Source: Actinomycetes bacterium
GTDB taxonomy: Bacteria; Actinomycetota; Actinomycetes; S36-B12
Assembly (NCBI GenBank): GCA_030425745.1
Contig: JAUHZW010000134.1
Location: forward strand, 1 to 5,981
Length of the DNA: 5,981 nucleotides
Direction: 5' to 3'
The notes below the pieces were generated by a model that had not been told where the DNA came from, did not search any database, and worked only from the letters and a program-made list of their open reading frames with translations. A program made the position numbers and the translations under genes. The first letter of the stretch is position 1; each line of letters opens with the position of its first letter. This document shows positions 1 to 4,769 of this stretch, piece by piece.

Positions 1-129
1 GCCTTCATCGGGATCGCCTACGCGGGCTGGAACACCGACTGGACGTGGCTGTTCCTCGGCATCATCCTCTTCATCGCCGTCCTCGTGAACACGTTCATCG
101 GCCGCCGCGCACAGGGAGCACGAAAATGA
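1..129 (+). CDS. Sugar ABC transporter permease, C-terminal end (partial)
   Basis: The window opens inside this gene; only the last 42 residues and the TGA stop are present. The visible part has a short periplasm-facing type stretch (GWNTDWTW) and then one strongly hydrophobic segment at about residues 16-33 of the fragment (LFLGIILFIAVLVNTFI). It ends in a basic cytoplasmic tail (GRRAQGARK). This pattern matches the last membrane helix of RbsC-like permeases of the CUT2 class, which form the membrane channel for sugars or cyclitols. The stop overlaps the next start as ATGA, so the permease and the ATPase are translationally coupled. The family call rests on the tail plus the downstream CUT2-type ATPase. 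The substrate cannot be read from this fragment. Confidence 0.8.
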   Translation, partial: AFIGIAYAGWNTDWTWLFLGIILFIAVLVNTFIGRRAQGARK

Positions 130-923
130 CCACGGAGAACTCTGCGATCGTCCCCGCGCTCCAGATGAAGGACGTGGGGAAGACGTTCGGCAGCGTCATC
201 GCGCTGTCAGACATCAACCTCCACGTCGACCCCGGCACGGTCACCTGCGTGCTCGGCGACAACGGGGCGGGCAAGTCCACACTGATCAAGATCCTCAGCG
301 GTGTCCATCAGGCCACCAGCGGCGAGGTGTTCGTCGAGGGCACCCCGCAGGTCTTCTCCTCGCCACGAGATGCACTCTCCGCGGGCATCGCGACGGTCTA
401 TCAGGACCTCGCTACCGTGGCGCTGATGTCGGTGTGGCGGAACTTCTTCCTCGGCAATGAGCCGACGGTGGGGGTCCCACCCTTCAGCATGCTCAACGTC
501 AAGTACGCGAAGGAGACCTGCCGTCGAGAGCTGCTCGACATGGGCATCGACATCCGTGATCTCGAGCAGCCGGTGGGCACTCTGTCCGGCGGTGAGCGAC
601 AGGCGGTGGCGATCGCACGCGCGGTTCACTTCGGAGCGAAGGTGCTCATCCTGGACGAGCCGACGAGCGCGCTGGGCGTCAAGCAGTCCGGTGTGGTGCT
701 GAAGTACATCCTGCAGGCACGCGAGCGCGGTATCGCGGTCGTCTTCATCACCCACAACCCGCACCACGCCTTCCTCGTCGGGGATCGCTTCTACCTGCTG
801 AACCGCGGTCGCATGACGAACGAGTTCGTGCGCGAGTCAGCCACGAAGGAAGAACTCGTCCAGGCGATGGCGGGTGGAGCCGAACTCGATGCGCTCGCGC
901 ACGAGTTGGAGGGCGTGCGATAG
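126..923 (+). CDS. Sugar ABC transporter ATP-binding protein, single-domain (CUT2/FrcA-like)
   Basis: This 265-residue cytoplasmic ATPase powers uptake through the upstream permease. All nucleotide-binding elements are intact: Walker A GDNGAGKST at 44-52, Q-loop Q93, signature LSGGERQ at 153-159, Walker B VLILDEPT at 173-180 with catalytic E178, D-loop SALG at 181-184 and switch histidine H210. It has one ABC domain, unlike the roughly 500-residue double-domain RbsA/XylG proteins, so it resembles FrcA-type subunits that act as homodimers. The ATG at 126 is chosen because it overlaps the permease stop (ATGA) and has GGGAG at 114-118, seven bases upstream. An in-frame ATG at 45 would add 27 residues lying entirely within the permease gene. 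The sugar or cyclitol carried is not determined. The inositol-dehydrogenase-like gene next door makes a cyclitol a reasonable guess. Confidence 0.93.
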   Translation: MTTENSAIVPALQMKDVGKTFGSVIALSDINLHVDPGTVTCVLGDNGAGKSTLIKILSGVHQATSGEVFVEGTPQVFSSPRDALSAGIATVYQDLATVALMSVWRNFFLGNEPTVGVPPFSMLNVKYAKETCRRELLDMGIDIRDLEQPVGTLSGGERQAVAIARAVHFGAKVLILDEPTSALGVKQSGVVLKYILQARERGIAVVFITHNPHHAFLVGDRFYLLNRGRMTNEFVRESATKEELVQAMAGGAELDALAHELEGVR

Positions 924-937
924 CACCTCCCGCTCGT
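901..937 (+). promoter_or_regulatory. Compound stem-loop over the ABC ATPase stop codon
   Basis: Nested inverted repeats are centred on the TAG stop at 921-923. ACGAG (901-905) pairs with CTCGT (933-937), GGAG (908-911) with CTCC (927-930), and GTGC (915-918) with GCAC (923-926) around a GATA loop. There is a TT/CG internal loop and a 3-nt bulge (912-914). It sits at the start of the 91-bp gap before the dehydrogenase gene. No T-run follows. It could attenuate transcription or protect the transporter mRNA end, so that the two halves of the operon are expressed at different levels. This role is inferred from position only. Confidence 0.4.
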
Positions 938-1014
938 CCCTGCGCGGCCCGACCGTGCAAGGGTGTGGCTCGCATGTCCGCAGTCCGTCGTCCCATCGAG
1001 AGAAGAGTGGGTAC

Positions 1015-2064
1015 ATGAGCAAGGGTGCAGGTTTCGGCGTCGATTCGGGACCGGAGGGTCCGATCCTGCGCATCGGCGTGATCGGCTGTGGCCGGATCGG
1101 TCGCATGCACGCGGGGATCATCGCGCGCGAGGTGCCCGGGCTGGCGCTCGGCGGCGTCGCCGATGTGATGACGGCTGCGGCCGAGAGCGTGTCGGAGGCG
1201 ACGGGCGCTCCGGTCATGACGATCGAGGAGATGCTCGCATCCCCGGAGATCGATGCGGTCGCGATCTGCAGCAGCACGGACACCCATGTGGACTACATCG
1301 TGGCGGCCGCCGAGGCCGGCAAGCCGATCTTCTGCGAGAAGCCGGTCAGCCTGAACCTCGCGGAGGTCGAGCGCGGCGTTGCAGCAGTCGAGGCTGCCGA
1401 GGTGCCGTTCATGATCGGGTTCAACCGGCGCTTCGATCCCGGCCATGAGTCCGTGCACGACGCGGTGGCCGAGCACACGATCGGTGACCTGCACCTGGTG
1501 CGGATCACCAGCCGCGACCCGGCACCGCCGCCGGTGGAGTACGTCGCCGTCAGCGGCGGCATCTTCATGGACATGATGATCCACGACTTCGACATGGCTC
1601 GGTTCGTCGCGGGCAGCGACGTCGTTGAGGTCTACGCCAAGGGATCCGTGCGTGTCGACCCGGCCATCGGCGAGGCCGGCGACGTCGACACCGCGGTGGT
1701 CATCCTGACCCATGCGGACGGCACCTTCACCACGATCGACAACAGTCGCGAGGCTGTCTACGGGTACGACCAGCGGCTGGAGGCCTTCGGTTCGGGAGGG
1801 ATGGCTGTCTCGGACAACGAGTCGGCGCACTACGGCCGACTGCTGACGAAGGGCGGGGCGAGCGCGGAACCGCTGGCCTGGTTCTTTCTCGATCGCTACA
1901 TGCCGGCCTACCGACGCGAGTGGGCGGCCTTCCGTGAGTACCTGGTGAGTGGCGGTCCGTCTCCTGCGGGCGGCAACGACGCGATCCAGGTCACGAAGAT
2001 CGCCATGGCGGCTGGCCAGTCGATGCGTGAGGACCGCCCGGTCAAGATCTCCGAGATCGGCTGA
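1015..2064 (+). CDS. Gfo/Idh/MocA oxidoreductase, inositol 2-dehydrogenase-like
   Basis: This 349-residue cytoplasmic NAD-dependent dehydrogenase probably oxidises an inositol-like or sugar hydroxyl to a ketone. The N-terminal Rossmann motif GVIGCGRIGRMH lies at 21-32, and D50 at the end of the second strand favours NAD. The family motif CEKPVSLN at 107-114 supplies K109. GFNRRFDPGHE follows at 135-145. GGIFMDMMIHDFD at 181-193 supplies D186 and H190, corresponding to the Lys-Asp-His catalytic set of IolG. The stretches DNSREAVYGYDQR (242-254) and RYMPAYRREW are also typical of IolG-like enzymes. The length is normal for the family. ATG 1015 is chosen over an in-frame ATG at 874 because the longer form overlaps the ATPase gene, the Rossmann motif already lies close behind 1015, and GAGAGAAGAG (998-1007) precedes it. 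scyllo-Inositol or another polyol are alternative substrates. Confidence 0.88.
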   Translation: MSKGAGFGVDSGPEGPILRIGVIGCGRIGRMHAGIIAREVPGLALGGVADVMTAAAESVSEATGAPVMTIEEMLASPEIDAVAICSSTDTHVDYIVAAAEAGKPIFCEKPVSLNLAEVERGVAAVEAAEVPFMIGFNRRFDPGHESVHDAVAEHTIGDLHLVRITSRDPAPPPVEYVAVSGGIFMDMMIHDFDMARFVAGSDVVEVYAKGSVRVDPAIGEAGDVDTAVVILTHADGTFTTIDNSREAVYGYDQRLEAFGSGGMAVSDNESAHYGRLLTKGGASAEPLAWFFLDRYMPAYRREWAAFREYLVSGGPSPAGGNDAIQVTKIAMAAGQSMREDRPVKISEIG

Positions 2065-2066
2065 CG

Positions 2067-3017
2067 GTGGCGCGCATCGCGGTCACCGGTGCCACCGGCT
2101 TCGTCGGCGGAACCGTCGCCGCTGTGCTCGCCGACAAGGGACATGACGTCACGTGTCTGGTGCGCAGTGATCCGGGTGAGGACTTCCCCTGGGCGTGGGA
2201 GCTCACCGACACGGGCAGCGTGGCCGACCTCGAGCGCGTGCTCGATGGCGCCGACGCCGTGGCCCATCTGGCGATCCTGAACGACTTCGCGCTCATGTAC
2301 GCCGACCGTCGAGCCGGGTGGGACGCGTACGTCGGGATGACCGACCGCGTCATCGATGCTGCGAACGTGGTGGGTGCGCAGGTCGCCCTCATCTCGTCTG
2401 ACTGGGTCTTCGACGGCGTGGGGCATCTGTACGCGGAGGACTTCCCGCCCAACCCGGTCAACTACTACGGCGTCCTCAAGGTCGCGTCGGAACTCGCGGT
2501 GCTGAACCGCGCCGATCGTGGGTTCGTCGCGCGCGTGGGCGGCGTGCAGGGACTGCACCAGACGAAGAAGCACGGCCCGCGCACGCAGGACGTCGGCTTC
2601 GGGTTCTTCGTCCTGTCCCTCGTGGATTCACTGTCCCGCGGCGATCGCTACACGGTGTGGGAGGACCCGCACATCAACAACGTGGCGACGCCGATCATCT
2701 CGGCCGAGATCGGCGCCCTGCTCGGTCGGGGCATCGACCGCGGGGTGGACGGCATCCTTCACTTCGCTGGCGGCACGGCGGTGACGCGCCGTGAACTCGC
2801 CATGGCGACCTGCGAGGTCTTCGACCTCGATCCCGGGATGGTCGACTTCGGCCCGGTGCCGGATGAGGCGCGACTGCCGGCCCCCGTGCCCTTCGACACG
2901 AGCATGGACGGTGCCGAGACCATGTCCAGGCTCGGCACCGTCGCCCACTCGGTCGAGGCCCAACTGCGGGCCCTGCGTGAGGAACTGGAGACGGGGCGTC
3001 CGGCCCCTCTCAGCTGA
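2067..3017 (+). CDS. NAD(P)-dependent extended SDR, RmlD-like sugar reductase/epimerase family
   Basis: This 316-residue extended short-chain dehydrogenase/reductase begins with the nucleotide-binding motif TGATGFVGG at 7-15. R33 after the second strand (CLVRS) hints at NADP preference. The segment ISSDWVFDG at 109-117 followed by NYYGVLK at 132-138 closely follows the STDYVFDG...YGxxK pattern of dTDP-4-dehydrorhamnose reductases, giving a putative catalytic S110/S111, Y134, K138. A C-terminal stretch (HFAGGTAVTRREL, 232-244) matches the substrate-domain layout of the same group. The gene starts with GTG two bases after the dehydrogenase stop, so the two enzymes are surely co-transcribed and coupled. 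No other dTDP-rhamnose genes are visible. A catabolic reductase, epimerase or lactone-forming dehydrogenase acting on the same substrate is therefore more likely than a role in cell-wall sugar synthesis. The exact reaction is unknown. Confidence 0.82.
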   Translation: MARIAVTGATGFVGGTVAAVLADKGHDVTCLVRSDPGEDFPWAWELTDTGSVADLERVLDGADAVAHLAILNDFALMYADRRAGWDAYVGMTDRVIDAANVVGAQVALISSDWVFDGVGHLYAEDFPPNPVNYYGVLKVASELAVLNRADRGFVARVGGVQGLHQTKKHGPRTQDVGFGFFVLSLVDSLSRGDRYTVWEDPHINNVATPIISAEIGALLGRGIDRGVDGILHFAGGTAVTRRELAMATCEVFDLDPGMVDFGPVPDEARLPAPVPFDTSMDGAETMSRLGTVAHSVEAQLRALREELETGRPAPLS

Positions 3018-3080
3018 TCAGCATCTTCGCCAGGAGTTCACTACCGGTGGCACTGTGTGATCAACGCCAGGTGTCGTTGA

Positions 3081-3116
3081 GGTACTCCATTCGTTGTCCA
3101 CAGTGGGAGAAGTACC
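3081..3116. repeat. Imperfect inverted repeat after the sugar operon
   Basis: GGTACT (3081-3086) is the reverse complement of AGTACC (3111-3116). CCA (3087-3089) can continue the stem with TGG (3104-3106) if GAGA (3107-3110) is bulged out. It lies 63 bases after the SDR stop and has no T-run. It may be a weak factor-dependent termination structure or a protein-binding site. The sequence does not distinguish these. Confidence 0.35.
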
Positions 3117-3175
3117 GTCTTGTGACATCGCCGCTGCCCTCCGTAGCGTTCACGGATGCCCTCGCGTCTGGCCAC

Positions 3176-3189
3176 GTCCCTTGTCCCTT
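3176..3189. repeat. Tandem 7-bp direct repeat (GTCCCTT twice)
   Basis: GTCCCTT at 3176-3182 is repeated immediately at 3183-3189. The pair abuts and partly overlaps the proposed -35 box of the toxin-antitoxin promoter. It could be a binding site, but a 14-bp repeat can also arise by chance slippage. Confidence 0.4.
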
Positions 3190-3227
3190 GGAGTACACCG
3201 CGTGGGATATATAACTCAGAAGGTGTA
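3188..3227 (+). promoter_or_regulatory. Putative toxin-antitoxin promoter with flanking inverted repeat
   Basis: TTGGAG (3188-3193) and TATAAC (3210-3215) are separated by 16 bp and form a plausible sigma-70-type -35/-10 pair in a locally AT-rich stretch (GATATATAACT, 3206-3216) that stands out from the GC-rich surroundings. The -10 region is bracketed by a perfect inverted repeat, TACACC at 3194-3199 and GGTGTA at 3222-3227, a suitable operator arrangement for autorepression by the XRE antitoxin. Transcription would start near 3222, leaving a very short leader or an almost leaderless toxin mRNA. If the start site lies further upstream, AGAAGG (3218-3223) would serve as ribosome binding site. 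Confidence 0.5.
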
Positions 3228-3232
3228 TTGTG

Positions 3233-3598
3233 ATGTCGCCCTGGCATGTGGATGTGGAGTTGGTGGACGGGTGGCTGGCATCACTGGATCAGAAGTCCTA
3301 CGAGTTGGTGATCGCCGCTCTGGAGCTCCTCGAGGAGCACGGGCCAGCGCTGGGGCGCCCTCTGGTCGACTCCGTGCATGCATCTCGGCACCGCAACATG
3401 AAGGAGCTCAGACCAGGTTCCCGGGGGCGTTCGGAGATCAGGGTGCTGTTCGCCTTCGATCCACGACGCCGAGCGGTCCTCCTGGTGGCCGGAGACAAGG
3501 CCGGGAAGTGGAATCGCTGGTACGCAAGGAACGTCCCTCTCGCGGATGACCTTCTCGATCGTCATCTGATTCGACTGGGGAAAGGCGGGGAGCAGTGA
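3233..3598 (+). CDS. Type II toxin, HigB/Gp49-like (RelE/ParE superfamily)
   Basis: This 121-residue protein matches phage Gp49/HigB-type toxins, which usually cleave mRNA at the ribosome. Visible family features in order are an N-terminal helix with WL at 14-15, EEHGPALGRPLVDS at 34-47, the conserved NMKELRPGSRGRSEIR strand pair at 55-70, VLFAFDP at 71-77, and GDKAGKWNRWY at 87-97 followed by VPLADDLLDRHL. Basic residues R60, R70 and K89 are candidates for RNA contact or catalysis. ATG 3233 is preferred because AGAAGG lies nine bases upstream. An adjacent in-frame GTG at 3230 would add one residue. The toxin precedes its antitoxin, as in higBA loci. Codons such as CAT, GAT, TTG and TCA are commoner here than in the sugar operon. 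Ribonuclease activity is inferred from the family. Confidence 0.87.
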   Translation: MSPWHVDVELVDGWLASLDQKSYELVIAALELLEEHGPALGRPLVDSVHASRHRNMKELRPGSRGRSEIRVLFAFDPRRRAVLLVAGDKAGKWNRWYARNVPLADDLLDRHLIRLGKGGEQ

Positions 3599-3900
3599 GC
3601 AAGTCGTTGTCGGAGCAGCTCGCAGAGCGGGCGGTGGATCGCACCGCTGTTGACGACCACAAACGGCGGATGCTGGCTGAGGTCAGTGCCTACCGGCTGA
3701 GTGAACTCCGCAAGGCACTCGACCTCACCCAGGTGGAGATGGCCGAGCGCCTGCACGTCAGTCAGAACCGAGTCTCGCGCATTGAGCATGGCGACATCGA
3801 GCGCGCCCAGGTGGACACCCTGCGACGCTACGTTGAGGCCCTCGGTGCCACCCTGCATATTGAGGTCGAATTTCAGGACGAGCGAATTCAGATCGAGTAG
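3595..3900 (+). CDS. XRE-family antitoxin / transcriptional regulator (HigA-like)
   Basis: This 101-residue protein is the expected partner of the toxin. A Cro/C1-type helix-turn-helix occupies about 35-85: LSELRKALDLTQ, then TQVEMAERL (45-53) as the first HTH helix and SQNRVSRIEHG (56-66) as the recognition helix. A short C-terminal strand (ATLHIEVEF, 85-93) follows, as seen in antitoxins of Gp49-type toxins. It should neutralise the toxin by binding it and repress the shared promoter. The GTG start overlaps the toxin stop as GTGA, with AAAGG (3581-3585) nine bases upstream. An internal ATG at 3670 would still keep the HTH, but breaks the coupling and is less likely. The last codons (ATT, GAA, TTT, ATT) are unusually AT-rich for this window, supporting recent acquisition. 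Confidence 0.88.
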   Translation: MSKSLSEQLAERAVDRTAVDDHKRRMLAEVSAYRLSELRKALDLTQVEMAERLHVSQNRVSRIEHGDIERAQVDTLRRYVEALGATLHIEVEFQDERIQIE

Positions 3901-3909
3901 GACAGCAGG

Positions 3910-3948
3910 CCCCCACGCCCACGTCCCTGCAGCTCGTGAGCGTGGGGG
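3910..3948. terminator. GC-rich hairpin between convergent genes, probable bidirectional terminator
   Basis: CCCCCACGC (3910-3918) and GCGTGGGGG (3940-3948) form a perfect 9-bp stem. After one C/A mismatch it continues for 4 bp (CACG 3920-3923 with CGTG 3935-3938) around an 11-nt loop. It begins nine bases after the antitoxin stop and ends 16 bases before the stop of the convergent - strand gene. There is no T-run on either side, as is usual for actinobacterial hairpin terminators. It probably serves both transcripts. Confidence 0.75.
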
Positions 3949-3964
3949 TTCGGAACAGCGCCAG

Positions 3965-4663
3965 TCAGCGCGCCGTCCCCTGACCGAAGCTCTCCAGCGA
4001 TTTCACGGCTTTGGCATGCCACCGGTTGTTGACGTTTCCGACCCGGTCGAGCCCCTTCTGCTGCTGGGACATCGATTGCGGGGTCTTCACGAATCGCCGG
4101 ACCTGGGTCTGCACGAGCGCAAGGCCACGCATCGTTGACTTCGTGCTGACGTAGCCGCGCAGGTCCCCGTCAACGTAGGTCATCGCTGAGCTCAGACCGG
4201 TGAAGGCAGCATCCATCTGGTCGTAGCCCTGGTCACCCTTGACCATCGTCTCGCCCTCCGTCGGCACCTTGGGCTTGCCGTCGCAGTTGGCGGACTGCAG
4301 CGCCTTCAGTGCGGCATCGGCATCGGCCTGATTCGCATACTGGTAGATCGAGATGGAGCCGTTCGTGTTCTGGTTCACCTGGTAGTTCACCGCTCCGACG
4401 TTCTTGGCCTTAGGCAACTGGATCGGCCCCTTGGCGCCCCAGCAGACAGTGGGGCGAGTCAACTGCGCATCGGTGTCAGTGAAGTACAGGTACTGCTCCC
4501 ACGCGCCGAGGGAGGTCGGCATCTGAACCCGGAGCACAGCCTGCTCGAGCAGTTGCGGCTTCATGAACTGGTAGTCGTCCGCCTGCGCGGCGGGGGCGGC
4601 GAGGCCGACCGTCAGCACGGCGGTGCCAGCGAGGGCGATGAGGGACTTCTTCACGATGTTCAT
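3965..4663 (-). CDS. Secreted protein of unknown function
   Basis: This 232-residue protein has a clear Sec signal peptide: basic MNIVKK, a hydrophobic core at about 8-24, and an AQA-DD signal-peptidase I site, predicting cleavage after A28. There is no lipobox cysteine, so the mature protein of about 204 residues should be released or loosely wall-associated. It contains only two cysteines, C74 and C127, which could form a disulfide. The mature part is polar, rich in Q, N, A and K, with an alanine-rich helix (NQADADAALKALQS, 111-124) and a Q/K-rich tail. I do not recognise a family with confidence; the layout loosely recalls extracellular PknH-type sensor domains of actinobacteria. The ATG at 4663 is chosen because the longer form from 4852 would bury the signal peptide behind 63 residues and overlap the divergent gene. 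Its ribosome binding site is weak. Confidence 0.8.
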   Translation of the reverse strand: MNIVKKSLIALAGTAVLTVGLAAPAAQADDYQFMKPQLLEQAVLRVQMPTSLGAWEQYLYFTDTDAQLTRPTVCWGAKGPIQLPKAKNVGAVNYQVNQNTNGSISIYQYANQADADAALKALQSANCDGKPKVPTEGETMVKGDQGYDQMDAAFTGLSSAMTYVDGDLRGYVSTKSTMRGLALVQTQVRRFVKTPQSMSQQQKGLDRVGNVNNRWHAKAVKSLESFGQGTAR

Positions 4664-4769
4664 GTCCGGAGTGTCTCGCCCGATTGCCGGTGAGTCATGC
4701 GGAACGAGAGTTTCAGGACTTTCGTCCTGCCAGACTCGTGCCCATGGTGACGGACGTGGCGGTGGGCTG
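4664..4769. promoter_or_regulatory. Divergent intergenic region with a perfect stem-loop
   Basis: These 106 bp lie between the start codons of the secreted-protein gene (-) and the serine hydrolase gene (+), so both promoters should be here. CAGGAC (4714-4719) and GTCCTG (4724-4729) form a perfect 6-bp stem around a TTTC loop. A short TGAGTCA pseudo-palindrome lies at 4691-4697. No convincing -10/-35 pair is visible on either strand. The stem-loop could be a shared operator or a 5'-leader structure. Confidence 0.45.

Noticed and set aside
45..125. 27-residue N-terminal extension of the ABC ATPase from ATG 45
   Set aside because: It lies wholly within the permease gene in another frame, is rich in R, H and P, and the ATGA-coupled start at 126 has a good ribosome binding site.
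874..1014. 47-residue N-terminal extension of the dehydrogenase from ATG 874
   Set aside because: It would overlap the ATPase gene by 50 bp and adds S/R-rich sequence unlike the family. The Rossmann fold starts shortly after 1015.
748..1830. Long open frame on the - strand (360 codons) opposite the ABC ATPase end and dehydrogenase
   Set aside because: It is antisense to two genes with intact family motifs. Its translation is rich in R, H and D with no recognisable domain, as expected from the GC3 shadow of high-GC genes.
3041..3247. Small - strand open frame (68 codons) across the TA promoter
   Set aside because: No ribosome binding site or recognisable motif, and it covers the proposed promoter. 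Nothing supports it as a gene.
3094..3549. Open frame on the + strand (151 codons) overlapping the toxin gene
   Set aside because: It runs through the promoter region and the toxin in a different frame. It matches no family, and the overlapping frame has the full Gp49/HigB motif set.
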